From positions 248,001 to 312,000 of the forward strand of contig JAEHOE010000041.1 of the NCBI GenBank assembly GCA_016858145.1: a DNA stretch of 64,000 bases, written 5' to 3'. This DNA is from Edaphochlamys debaryana (lineage: Eukaryota; Chlorophyta; Chlorophyceae; Chlamydomonadales). The stretch's first letter is position 1. Each line of letters opens with the position of its first letter. This document shows, piece after piece, positions 41,401 to 53,863 of the stretch. A program made the translations under genes and the position numbers. The notes below the pieces were generated by a model. It was not told the DNA's origin and made no database searches. It saw only the letters and a list, made by a program, of their open reading frames with translations.

Positions 41401-44400
41401 GGCGGAGACCTTCAGGTTTCGGGCGCAGCCTGAGCCGGGGCCGACGACGCACCTGAGTGCGGCCTGTGGTTGGGGGCGACAGCCCTCCTGATGGTGTGTA
41501 GGGATGGTGGAGGTCGGGGTCGTGGCTATGGCTGGAGCGTGGCTAATGTTTTGTCTGGCAGCACCGTGACAGCTCGCCCAGTACTGGTGAAGATATGTGC
41601 AGTGCAAGCTGGGGCTGGCTATTAGCAGTGCCGGTGCGCAGGCGGGGTGCTCTGAAACGGCATGATGGCAGAAGACGACACCAGTCCGCGGGGTACCCCT
41701 CGCGTACCTCCAGCGCTGGACTGACGAGCGAGCTGCGTGGCGCGAGGGCGACGATCGACTGCAAATGCTCTTCTTATTCTCGTAAAGAACGAGGGTCTCA
41801 CCTCCACACGGCATACATCATGGTCTTGCAGCCTGTGTCACAGCCTGCCGGACGGCTCTGAGCCCTTGGGGCCCTCCCCCCTGTCCTCCGTTCACTTTCG
41901 CACTGCGCGTCAAGCCGTCAACAGTCCTTTAGAAAGGCGACTCAGAAGAGAGTCATGTTATTGCAATTGACCGTCAGACAGCCGTGGGGACAAAGGGTGG
42001 CCGCCCGAAGGCAGGAAACGGGCCGAGCCCCGCCCGTGGTCTCCCCCAGCCTACATGTTGCCTGCCACGCAAACACAGAAGGTCGTTTGACCCCTCTGCC
42101 GTGCCCCTGCATTACTTTCCCCATTATTTGTCGGGGCACCCGTGGGGGGGTGAGTGCATGGCTGTTCCCGCCAGCGCGTTCCCCGGACGCCGGGCCTGCA
42201 CGGCTGCTCGCTTCGCCCGCGCCCACCCTCGCCTCAACTCTACCTCACCGCCTGACCAATGGAAGCGGAAGCCAATCTTGTGCCTCTTCACAATCGGAAG
42301 CTTTGGCCGCCGTTGGATCTGTGTAGTTGTACCAGACTCAACCGGGGCTTTATCCTTACCCCGCACATGAAACCTCAGCGGAGCTATGCTCCTTAACCCC
42401 TGAATACCGACCAGGCTGCACGTTGCATTGACCCCCTAAGTACCGAAGCTTAGCAACCTCGAGCAACCACACCCGATGCTGCGGGGCAGCCACGCAAGCA
42501 GCGACGGCACGAGAGCCCTGCCCCCAACTACCCCAACCGAGCCAAGAATTTCCGCCCCCCCCCCCACACAGCTAAGCTCGCTGATGCACACACGCATGCC
42601 CCCCCCGCCTGGGACGGTAGATAGGATAATTCCGACAGTAAGATAGCCTGGAGGGCCCACAGTGAGGCTCACTGCGACAGAGGGACAAACCACAACAAGG
42701 GTTACCCCACAAACAACCTCATCAACTCTGCAGTACTCGCAAGCCCTGCACTTGGTCCAACCTGTTGACCCCCTGGTATCTTCTGCTTTGGTCGCTAACA
42801 TCTTCTCTTCCGGCCGGGCCTGCTCGAGTAACGCCGCCTCTGGGCGGTCGAGAGCGCTGCAGCCGCATCCATCCCTGCCCTGCATACAGCGGAGCGCTTG
42901 GCAGCACACTTAGCCCCAACGCCTTCTTGACAACATGGAATTGAATGCCTAGATGCACTGCCCCAGGAACTAGGCGCAACAATTTAGGGCCCCCCAAAAA
43001 GAACAGACGGTCAAAGCGGTCAGGACAAGTAGCACGATGTTCTGCTGTTCAACGCTCCGCCCCTGCCCGGTACGCTTCCATTGCGGCGACGGCCTTCCCT
43101 GTCCCCACTCCGCGCCGGCTTACCATAGCAATGGACAAGGGCACCCCATACGGACCCCAGATGGAATGCAATAATCCAGTAACACGCATGTGATCCATGG
43201 ATCCCAATCCAAAAGCCCCAACCGCTATGGCGGTTCGGCTGCTTCCACCACAGCCAACGGCCGCCCCCGTGACGACGGCGAGGGGCCCGGCGCACCCTTG
43301 CCAACGCAATCATCGGCCCCTCTCAGCCCTCAAACGGCCGCTGCCCGCATACGCAGATCAGATCAATCCAGCGGTCCAGGCGGCCAATACCCACATGATG
43401 ACTAAGGCTAGGCCCGGGACAACCCCAGAAGGAGCACGCCACACCGCACGCTCACAGCTGAGCTTCCCAAAGTAAGGGGCCCGGGGCGACAGATGAGGGA
43501 ACGGCCGTTTGAACTCGAGCGTCTGGCACCGAACCGCGCGTGTCCCCGCTTGCCAGGCCCCCGCTTGCGCGTACCGCGGTCACCGCAAGCCAGCAAGCCA
43601 CCGCACCTGGGATGTCCTACTCCCGGTGGATGCCAGTGGACATGGGGGGGATCCAAGACGTGGGGCACCCACGTGGGCTGAGGGGCTGTGACATGTACGA
43701 CAACACGCACGACACAGCACGCACGACACACAGCACGACAGCAGACAGCACACGACGCACAGTTGAGTCATGTCTGGCGCCCCGGTCAAACGAGGAGGCG
43801 TGAGGATGATACTAGCTTTGGTTGGACGGGAGGTCAGGCAGAAGCCCGGCCCGTCAGCTTAGAGCGCGAAAGCGCGCCATACCATTCAGCGAAAAATGCT
43901 TTCCCACGCGCAAGCAAACAACAGTACTATCTGCTTGCATGACCGCGAGAGCCAGAAAGCAACAAGACTTCCCACTACCCATTTACGCATGGCACTGCTT
44001 CCTGCACACCGTCCATAAGGAGGTGGAACCCAGCCGCCCCACATCAGCATGACCTTGACCGCTTACGGGCTTGCTAATGCATCCTGACCAGACAAGGTAG
44101 CGTTCCGGTCAGCCCAACTGGCGCTTGCGAAACGCTGGGTACTTGTGGGGGCAGGCTTCAAGCCCAAGTCATTCAACAACCACACAGAACCCAGCAGAAG
44201 AATTGAGGGGAATGGATAGCATGTGTGCACAAAATAGATAGGCGCGGTAGGCGCTGATCCCCATACACACCCTGGTCTTTGCCTTCTCATCACACCAACC
44301 GCCTGTGACCCCCAATGAACGCATCTCTAGATGCACCCGGCCTTGATGCTTGAATCTTCTCAAGATCTCCGTGCTCCGAGCACCAGGCATTCATGCGACG

Positions 44401-44418
44401 GAGGCAGCAGTCACCGCT

Positions 44419-47336
44419 TCAGAGATCGGCGCTGACAGGAAGCGGCGTGGCAGGGCCCGTGCCCCCGCCGCTCCCGAGGTCGCTGAGACACGCCTCGCTC
44501 TCGTCTCCGCTCTCCCCCGCCCGGCTCCTGCTCTTGGGCCCCCTGCGACTGTCCATTCGGGACTGCAATGACAGCCCCTTATTCAGCAAGGATGATACCC
44601 ACAAGCCCACGAGGCTCTTGGACGCGGAGCGTTTGGACCCACGCGCCTGCTGCTGGGACTCGGGGCCCGACTCCGCCCCTGACGTGGCAGGGCTGGCGTG
44701 GCCGCTCGCGCGCCCCACCCCGGCTTTACTCCGAAGCCTCGACTTGGCCGCTATCGAGCCCGAGTGTTGCTGCTCGAGTGTTGCTGCTCCAAACGACTGC
44801 GTCCGCACCGGACCGAACGGCTCCATGCCCGGGTCGGAGCCGCGCCCTTCGCCCTCGCTCTTTGACCCCGACCCGGCGCCCGATCCCCGGCGTGAGCCGC
44901 GGTCGGCTCCGGCGCTGCCGGCCCCGGAGTGCCGCTTGAAGAAGCGGGAGCTGAGCCACAGCTGCGCGGCTGCGGAGGCGAGCTTGCGGGCGGGGTTTGC
45001 GGGCGGGGCCTCCTCGACTGGTGCCAGGGGGGACTTGGGCGGGGTCTTGGGCGGGGACGTGCGACTGCCTCGGCCTACGCTGCTAAGTCGTGGGCTGTCG
45101 ACGGTTGCGTCGGGTGCCGCCCCCCACGTGGCATCCCAGCTCGCGGCACTCGACAGCAGCGATCCCAGGCGGTGCACGGATCCAGTGCCGGTTCCACCGC
45201 ACGCGGAAGCCGATCCAGTGGATCCAGTGGCGCTGGAGCTGCGCATGTACCGCAGCCGGTCGGACTCGGGTCCAGATCCAGATCCGGCGGAGGAGGGGTC
45301 GGACGGGGTGGAGAAGCGGGAGTCCGGGCTGGGGGTCGGCGGCGACCGGCCGCCGCCGCGCAGGGGGCTGTCGTTGCCGGGGGCGGTGTTGCTTCGCATG
45401 CGGCTGACCACCGCGCCCAGGGTCTCGCCCCGGCGGACGCCGCAGTCGAAGCTGCGCCCCCCCGCCTGGCCCACCTCCGGCTCCCCATCCTCCAGAATCG
45501 GGGCCAGGTTGCGGGACACGCTGCCGCGCTGCGGCAGTGACCGCCGCGGCGTCCGCCCCTGCATCGCGCCGGTCGCTCCGCCGCCGCCGCCGGTGCTGCC
45601 GCCGCCGCCGCCGGCGGCGCTGGCGGCCCCGCCGATGGCGCCGCCGTCGGGGATGGGCGACTGGGGCATGTGTCGTGCGCGCAGGATCTCCATCGCTACA
45701 GATCCGCGCAGGGGCCCCGGCCAGAGGCCCAAGCGCTGTAGGGCGGTGCTCACGGGCAGCGGCGTCCGCTCGGGGACGGCAGGCGACGCCAGGGAGAACG
45801 CCAGGTTCCGTACCAGTACGGCAGCCAGCTGATGCAGCACGTCGTCGTACGGCCCGTGGCTGGGATCGTACGGCTCCACCTGTACGACGCTGTCGCCTAG
45901 GAGGCCAAAGATTGACCGCCTGGCGGGCGAGACTAGCACGGGATAGTTGGTCTCGGCGTCGGCGGCGGCGTCAGCCGCGGCGAAGGGATCGGCAGACAGT
46001 GACCGTCGGGCGGCGGCAGGTGAGGTTGCCCTGCCGCCGCCGCCGCCACCTCCGGAAAGCAACCGAGGCACGGGCGCTATCGTCCCAAAGGGCCAGGCGC
46101 CGCAGCCGGTGTACGTTGCTCTGCAGGGCGCCGCAGTGGTAGAAGCACAGCCGTCAGTGCAAGAGCCCATACCGGTCAGAGCTGAACGCGTGTGAGCTGT
46201 AGGGATCTGGCACGCACCCACCCGCCCATGCAGACCCGCTCAGCGCCTCAACAGTCACCACAGACTCCCCCCACACCTCCGTCCGCCCCCACCTGAGCGC
46301 CAGGCACTGCCGGTGCGGGTCCACCAGCTGGAGCATGGCTCGCTCCCAGGCCTCGCCGCGGTGCGAGAAGGCCACGATCGTGAAGAAGGGCTGGACCGCC
46401 AGCAGGAAGCGACGCGCGCCGGGGCGCAGGGAAGAGGCTGGGATAGGGCCGGGAGGTGGAGCCATCAGCGACAGGGGAAGCGCGGACGAAGACGGAGGGT
46501 GCGAGCCGCTCCGCACGTTGCTCGCGTTGGAGAGCGAGGTCGGCGCGGGGCTGTAGAAGGCACAGGGCGCGGAGGCGGACCGGATGTTGAGCTCCGAGGC
46601 GCCCGCGCTGGCGGCGAGCTCGCGGACGAAGCTGCACGACATGCCGCCATCCATCGGTGGCTGCTCATCGGAGGGCTCTTCACCCCAGTCGGCTTCGGGA
46701 GCACGTGGCATGGTGATTTCCTCGCTTTCCGCCAGGGCCGTTTGTAGGAGGAGCTGTGAAAACGACACGGCGCCTGCGCTGACGACGTGCTCAGGGCTTC
46801 GTGGCGCAAAGGGACCCAAGTCGGGGGCCTCCTCCGGCTCCGCCGGGCCGAACGCGATGGCCCCTTCCCCGAAGTCCCTGCAAGATTGTGCACACAAGGG
46901 GCATACGCAACAGAGTCGTTTCGGCTGGCGTCTCGGCGTTTCAACCGTGCAACAAATAGCGTACGTCCGTCTCGAGAAACCAACTCGCGGCTCCCAAACT
47001 TATGCCAGGCCACACCTGCTGGGGCCCACGCCAACGTCTGCGCTGTCGATCAAGAGGTCGTCGAGGGCGGCAGGTGTGGTCGTAGCGGTCCCTGGCTTGC
47101 TGCACACGGCCGACACCGCGACCGGACATGGCAGCTCAAGCGGAGGCCCCGACCAGCGTCTGCAAGTGGAAGTGGTGAAGATGCCTTGTGAGCATCTGCA
47201 GCGAGAGGCGTGGCAAAACCCGGCGACACCGCCACAGACGGCACACTTACTGAGCCCCAACCGCGACGCCACACAGGACCTCTAAGTCCAGGAACAACGT
47301 CCTTCGGCCACCAGGCAAATCGGATTGCTTCTCCAT
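44419..47336 (-). CDS. Degenerate FCP1/NIF-like HAD phosphatase-domain protein (paralogue A)
   Basis: Three phase-consistent exons, 790 residues: 47336-47251, 46877-46293, 46120-44419. Residues 12-21 read RTLFLDLEVL, in the place of the LDLDETL catalytic loop of FCP1/NIF-type phosphatases: the first Asp is kept, the second is Glu and the Thr is lost. After an insert of about 150 residues comes LRPGARRFLLAV and FFTIVAFSHRGEAWERAML (about 175-215), matching the RPG...F.I.V.FS motif II region of the family, and near residue 300 GDSVVQVEPY and YDDVLHQLAAVL resemble the motif-IV and C-terminal helix region. The rest (about 400 residues) is low complexity, rich in Ser, Gly, Pro and Arg. Activity is doubtful; a pseudophosphatase scaffold is possible. 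The family call is from motif reading only. Confidence 0.6.
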
Positions 47337-50085
47337 GAGTAGCGCCGCAAGTCGTGGTGCGCTTAGCGAACGGCGCGCTTGCGGATGCTCGTTCCTGCGC
47401 CGTCGGTGACACTGACCACCACGGCCCGCGCCACACAGCAGTCTGAAACAGGAGTGCGCTCTCGGGAGCCCATCACCTAGAAAGAATTCGACAAGTGGGC
47501 ATTCCGTTCCGTCTCTCTGCGCGTGCAACTATGGCGCGGACCTCTGAAGGCTGCTACTAAGGCTACAAGCTAGGTCGAATTGTCTCACAAGTACCGCCAT
47601 TGTTGCCACGCGCCAAGACAGCGTCTCAGGAGGTCAAGGTACACGACGAAGGCACATGTTGAAACTGTGTGTGTCCATGGACCAACATAGCACCAACAGT
47701 ATCAGCGTCAGCCTACCCATCTAGTTGTTTTGGGAGAAGTCGTGTTTTGGCGCTATCACCCCGTTACTCCCGATTCCCAGACACCGACAACTGCGGCGTA
47801 CCGCCGAGGCCGACTATGGCTCGCCCTCAATGAGCTGGCGTCGGCTACTGACAAAAGGCAGTGCGCGTGTCCCGATGTGCCAAGGCGCGTCGCGTGTTCC
47901 TGGCGCACGTGTCGTCAACCGACGTGGGACGAACGAAGGGCGCCAGAATGGCGCCCCCGCGGTCCCTGTACCGCGCCTTATGCCACACATCTCACAATGC
48001 ATGTTGATACGCAAAGCTGTGAGGTCATTGCCGCTGCCCCTCGGTCGAGGAACGCGGCATCGCCACCAATCATCGATACTCGAGCTCCTGCACCCTTGAA
48101 CGCTGGAGTGCTGCCCCCTGCTGCTTGAACTATTAAGAGCATGAGGCGATGTCTGGGCGCGGAGGGCAGATGGGGTGCGGGTGGTCTTGCTACCAGTCGT
48201 CCTTCTGCCAGTTCCATCGTCCCAGAAGACGAGAGGAGCCAGACGCACTCTAATTGCACGTCTGCTGCTAGCCCTTCGCTTGCTGAGCCTTACTTGGCGC
48301 TGGCCCTGCACCGATACCGTACTGGCCCCAGCCAGTTGGCCATTACAAACTTCAAGGCAGGGGGCCAGCCGCGGGCGGCTGACCGCCTATCACAGCTTCG
48401 AGGTGCCGCCGTGCCGGCAGCCATCCTTGGCTCGCTCCGTACGGCACCACCCCTTGCTTGGCTCGCCCTTGCACATAGACCTACATAGAAGGGGGTATTC
48501 CCATCCAAGGGACGTGGTGAGCGTATACGTATACAAGACGAGCGTGCGTGGGTCTAGAGCGTGGGGTCCGTCCACCTGCCCAGACAATGTGTGGAATACG
48601 GTGACTGCACCGCCAACCGCGCTGTCCATGTCCATGTTACATGCCGCCCTTTCACCCGAGGGCCCACCAGTAGACAAGACCAGCCCGAGGGCCAGATCCC
48701 AGAGCGGACCAGCTTACCAACAGCCTATCCTAGCAACCCCAGGCTTAGGTGTGGGAATATGGGGTGGGATGGGATTGCCAACCTCGGCACCACCGTACCC
48801 TGTAGTTCTCCAAACCCTCGACGGTAACGCCCCGCACACCCGATCTGGGCAGTGACATGCTCCGTCGCTATGCGGCCAGTCCTCACCACGGACTCTCGAG
48901 CAGGAAGATTAAGGTACCCGCCGCGCCTGCCCACATGGGCTGTGGGCCGCAACGTATGTAATCATACCGTGAACGACGTGCGTTCATGACATGACACCAC
49001 GGCAGACCGGCAGAAGAGTTCGGCCCAGCAAACTGAAACGCTTTGTTGTTGCCCTGTACACGAGGCCCAGACCACATCCTGGGCCGGGTGTGAAACGTCA
49101 ACATGAACCATATCAACACCCGAGTCATCAACTGGAACCGGAATCCTTCAATGCAGCGCGGCGCGTCGAGTCGGAGGCATTCCCGTATGACGGCATGGGA
49201 GACAGATGCCAGGCGAACAAGCGATAACCCCATGGCGGAGAGACTCCAGTCTCGGCCGCAAACATAATGAATTGACCCCCCCAACGTGAGCGGGGCTGGC
49301 GGGGCCATATGGGCCACGCGAGTTCCGCCTTCCCCAATCAAGGAAGCCGCAACCGTTCACTGCGTTCAGCCCTCAATGCTTCACTCAGCAATCTGACACT
49401 CCTAAGCGCCTCCACCGGGGTAGACGTACAACACACGCGCGACAGTCAGCGGCGCTGCCTCTGTTCAACAAAAGGACCGGTACAGTACAGTACGGAGTGT
49501 GGCCAAACGGGGTGCATGCGGGGTGCACGGGAAACGTGCATGTCATGTGGGCTTTCGCAGGCCACCAGCGGAAGCCCGTGAGATGCAACGCGGGGTTCAG
49601 CGGAGAATGCAGGGCATACATATGTTCACATGGGAAACTTACTATAGGAGAATAGCAAATGAACTCGCCAACGGCGCCTGTCCCGGACATTACGGCCAGG
49701 GCAGGCCACCGGCAAAACACCGCACAGCACAAATGTCAATATGCAATCCCAATCGGATACGACGGGCATGCGTGCGTGCCAGGCCACACCCCGTCCCCCT
49801 CCCCCGTCACCTCCGCCGCACAAAGAGACGTGAGCCTGGGCCTCCTTTTTCCTCCCAATCACTACTCGCGTTAAAGAATACCCCCACAGCCATCCTGCTG
49901 TAACCTTCCATCCTTTTGCCACGATCCACCTTGGCCCCCCAAGAGCACACCAGCAGTGACCACACTTTGCATGTACTGAGGAGCCACCAACAACAGACGT
50001 CCGTTTCCAAGCCAAACCACCGCCTACCTCAGGCATCTGACCTATTTCCTTCCTCAGTAACCACGGGCTGCCTTCGAGCCATGCT
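47337..50085. other. Intergenic between the two FCP1-like paralogues, no gene recognised
   Basis: 2.75 kb with the promoter of paralogue A at its left end and the 3' region of paralogue B at its right end. Composition is moderate in GC with no homopolymer-rich introns, no splice-supported coding pattern and only short frames. CCGTAC/GTACGG words are frequent. Confidence 0.5.
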
Positions 50086-53000
50086 TTACGCTAAGGGCTG
50101 CACAGAAGTGGCCGCGCTAGCCATCCGGACAGAAATGCTTGTGTTGTTGCGGGGGCTGGGTCCAGAGCCTGCAGCGCCTGCGGAACGGTGCGAGGGCACA
50201 GCCCGGGGCGAAACCGCCCCTTCCGCTCTTAGCATGGCAGCCGCGGCTGCCGAGACAGCGGCCGTGCCACGGCCGACCCCGCCACTCCCGTCATTGCTAT
50301 CATTGCTGCCGCCGCTGTCAGCGCCGCTAGCGCTGCTAGAGCCCGTGTCCTCGGGGCGCGTCGGCGTGGGGTCGGCTCCAAAGCAGGTGCCCACACGGCT
50401 GCGCAGCAGGGCCTTCAGCAGCCGACCGCTTCCCCTCCGGTCGCTGCGGCCGCTCCTGCCGCTGCTGAGGGATCCCGATCCGGGGCCCGAGCCCGATCCT
50501 GGGCCCGAGCCCGAGCCGGGACCCGATCCGGAATCCGGACTCGAGCCGGACGGCAGTCCGGAAGTGGGCCGGGGGCTCGAGCCGCCAAAGGTTGGGCGGC
50601 GAGGGTCAGGCAGGGAGCTCTGCCTCAGCTGTGCAAGCTCCGCGCCCGCCCGAGGCGACCCCTGCGCGACCTCGGTCAGAGAAAGAGACCGCCGCCCTCC
50701 CGGCCCCAGCCCGCCCGCCGACCCGTGCCCGTGTGTGTGCTCCGCGCCGTCCGGCACGCACGCGTGAAGCACGTGGCCAAACCCGTGCCCGTGCCCGTGT
50801 ACGTGCAAGTGCAACCGCTTGGGGCCCTGCCGTACGCTCGACCAGAATCGAGCGGCGATGACGGGGAACCGGAGCGATGCGAAGGGCAGCTGGTCGTTGG
50901 AGCGAGGGGAGGCTGGCGGCGCCTCGGCAGAGCCTGGGGACGAACCGTCTCGAATGCCGCTATGGCCGCCTCCGTCGGCGGCGTCAACCGCGCCAAAGCT
51001 GCTGAAGCGCCAGAGGCTCTCGGAGCTGCGGCGGAACCCGCCGGACAGGGATGAAGACGAGGCGCTAAAGCCGCTGAAAAGGCTCACGCGTGCGCAGCTG
51101 CTGGCGCTGAGGCCGCTGCCGCTGGCGCTGAGGCCGCCGCCGCTGGCGCTGAGGCCGCCGCTCAAGCTGGAGCCGCCGCCGCCGCTGAGCCTGGCGTTCG
51201 CGCCGCCGCTGAGGCTTCCGCTGCCCCTGCGGGTGGCGCCGCTGCCGGCGCTGTCGCTCACTGGGGCGGCGGGCCTGGCGCCGTCGGCGCTTGTACCGCC
51301 GTCGTGGGTGGCAGCGGCGCCCCGCACGCGAGCACCCGGGCCCAGGCCCAGGCCCTCCGCCGACGTCGGCGCGGAGCCCAGCCGGGGCCCAGGCGGAGAG
51401 GAGCTGAGGGCCGGAGCCGACACCGTTGCGAAACCCAGCTCGCCCCGCGGCAGGGACCCTGGCACAGGCATGGGTGTGGACTGCATCCGACTCAGCACCG
51501 CACCCAGCGTCTCGCCCTTGCGGATGCTGCCAGCGGCGCCGCTGACAAAGCCGCCGGCGGCGCCGCCAGCGTGGCCGCCGCCGACGGGGCCGCTGGCGGC
51601 AGCGACAGCGAGTGCGTGCGCGGCGGCACCTGGCTCGGGCTCGCCGTCTTCCGCAATGGGCGCCAGGTTGCGGAAGAGGTTGGTGCGGGAGGGCTGCGAG
51701 CGCCGCACGGTGCGGAGCGTCAGGGCGGCGCTCGAGCCGCCGGTGCCACTGCCGTCGGGGTCGGCCATCTGCGCCATCTGACGAGCGCGCAAGATGTCCA
51801 TTGCCACGGAGCCCCGAAGCGGCTTGGGCCAGAGGCCCAAACGTTGCAGCACCTCGGGAACCGAGGGAGGGCAGCGTACGGCAGATCCGGCCCCAGGCGG
51901 CGAGAAGCCTGCGTAACCCAGATTGGAGACCAGTACGGCGGCGAGGTGGTGCAGCGCGTCGTCGTACGGCCCGTGCGAGGTGGTGTACGGCTCCACCTGT
52001 ACGACGCTGCTGCACAGGTCGCCGAAGAACTGCGACACAGTGGCCATGCATGGCAGCAAGCATGCGGTCAACATGCGGTCAACATGCGGTCAACATGCAT
52101 GCCGTGTTGCGGTCATCTGCAAAGCAACGTTGACGCACGGCGGGACGCAAGGGGTGCGCAAGACAGGTACCGGTACCCGTAGGCAAGGAGAGCCTCGTGC
52201 ACTGTAGCTCCTGTTCTCACCAGGCGGGTCATGGCTGTGACCACAATGGGGTGCGCCGACTCCACCTCGGCGGCCGCATCGGCTGCGGCCAGGGGGTCGT
52301 CGGGGAGCGAGCGGCGCGCGTAGCTCCTGGCCGCGTGGGGGCTGGCCGAGGGCTCGGGCGTCAGGGCAGACACGGGCCCGAACGGCCACGCATCGCCCTC
52401 GTGTCCACGAAACGCCGCCCTGCATACATCGGAACACGGTGAAACAATCAAGAGGCATTTAGAGCAGTTAGCTAGCTAGCAGTCGTGTCGACTTGAGGAA
52501 CAAGACGCCGGCCTTGCCCGCTTCCAGTCGCTGAGGACTGGTGCACTCGCAGCCCGCTGTTCCCACGCACCCACCCACCCATGCAAAACCCGCTCAGCGC
52601 CTCAACAGTCACCACGGACTCCCCACACACACCCCTTCCCGGCCCCACCTGAGCGCCAGGCACTGCCGGTGCGGGTCCACCAGCTGGAGCATGGCTCGCT
52701 CCCAGGCCTCGCCGCGGTGCGAGAAGGCCACGATCGTGAAGAAGGGCTGGACCGCCAGCAGGAAGCGACGCGCGCCGGGGCGCAGCACCCACGACGGGTC
52801 GGGCCCGCTGGGCCCAGGCCGGGCCCCGGTGGACCCGGGCGGGCCCGTTGACCCGGGGGCCATGGGGCGGGGCAAAAGGTCGAGGACGGATACGATGTGG
52901 GGCTGCCCCATGCCCCCGGGCGAGCCGGGGCCGAGGCTCTCGAGCCCTGACACTGTTTTCCGCCGGGGCGGTGAGGGCGGTTCGTCGTCCTCATCCTCTT

Positions 53001-53863
53001 CCGACCCGGGCCCAATCGGGGCTCGCATGCGCGGGAACGATGCGAACCGCAGCGCCGCGCACGCCGGGTCGGGCTTGGCCTCCCCGGCCTCCCCACTCGG
53101 CCCTGACTCGGGGCACCCGCCGGCCTGGGCCCCGCTGGCGCCGCCTGTGTCGCTTCCGGCGTCCGGCGCGCAGCGGAAGGGGCTGTTGCTCCAGGGCGAT
53201 ACCGGGGAAACGCTGCAGTCGAAGCCGCCGGTCGAGCACTCGCCGCTTCCGTCCACGTCCAGTCGGGCAGGCGGGGACACCAGCGCTGGCTGTGCAAAGG
53301 GGCCGAGGTCGACGTCTTCCGCCTCTCGGACTTCCGCCTCCTCTCCACCACCGCCAGAGTCGACATCGATCAGAAAGATGGTCTGCTCGCCCCGGCTCTG
53401 GCGTGCAGCGCCATGGAGCACGGGGGCGTGCGGGCTGCTGAGGGTTTCTTGGAGCGCGGCCCGGCCGGCCTCGAGCGCACCATCGACGCCCGCGGCGGCG
53501 GAGGCTCGGCCCCTAACGGCCACCGCCACCCCCCGTAGTGCTGCCTCTGGGCCGGATGGAGTCAGGCTGCGAGTTTAGGGCGGGGGCGGTGCGGGGTAAC
53601 GCGGTTGGGCCCGTTAGGGTTTGGCGTTTCTCCGGCTGGCCCCGGCTGAGCTGTCCGCTTTCCTTGCCCTGGTCCAGCACCGCACACCGCCAAGCAGCAG
53701 CGCCAGCATGAAAACGCCACACGAGAAGTCCCACCTCTCATCTACGCCTCCCAGCAGTGACTCCAACTCCAGGTACAGCGTTCGGCGGGACGGAGGAAGG
53801 GGTCCCCCGTTCCTCGAAACGGGCAGGGGCGCACCACGGACGACGTGCCGTGAGCGGCCCTGA
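50086..53863 (-). CDS. Degenerate FCP1/NIF-like HAD phosphatase-domain protein (paralogue B)
   Basis: Certain exons are 52419-52221 and 52029-50086 and the large one ending at 52649 (start at about 53546 or 53540); a first exon at about 53863-53688 carries the motif RRTLYLELESLLGG, whose first catalytic Asp is Glu. No ATG was found in that frame, so the true start is open. LRPGARRFLLAVQPFFTIVA, identical to paralogue A, lies in the second exon. CSSVVQVEPY and YDDALHHLAAVLV are shared next, and LQRLGLWPKPLRGSVAM then marks the end of the conserved part. The last 500 residues are Ser/Gly/Ala/Arg-rich low complexity. Paralogue A has the 52220-52030 intron position without an intron. The first motif is more degenerate than in A. 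Confidence 0.58.
52067..52100. repeat. Tandem repeat AACATGCGGTC in the last intron of paralogue B
   Basis: The 11-base unit ATGCGGTCAAC occurs three times in direct succession, flanked by a partial fourth (ATGCATGCC). The intron is absent from paralogue A. Confidence 0.85.

Larger units (their letters stand above)
40768..44418. other. Intergenic, no gene recognised
   Basis: 3.65 kb between the convergent Ycf66-family gene and the first FCP1-like paralogue. It is less GC-rich than the genes, with ordinary non-coding texture, short open frames and no splice-linked coding chain. It contains the likely poly(A) signal at 41263, a GGCCGTAC-containing repeat at 41333-41400 and a CACGACACAGCA low-complexity stretch at 43690-43750. 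One long minus-strand frame (42909-42436) shows no domain. Confidence 0.55.

Noticed and set aside
42436..42909. Minus-strand frame of 157 codons in the gap
   Set aside because: No domain, no splice partners, no paralogue and ordinary intergenic composition.
44393..45832. Long plus-strand frame of 479 codons
   Set aside because: It is antisense to the low-complexity last exon of FCP1-like paralogue A; the minus frame is supported by splice phases and by the paralogue.
49916..51781. Long plus-strand frames (283 and 320 codons)
   Set aside because: Antisense to the low-complexity exon of FCP1-like paralogue B and an artefact of high GC.
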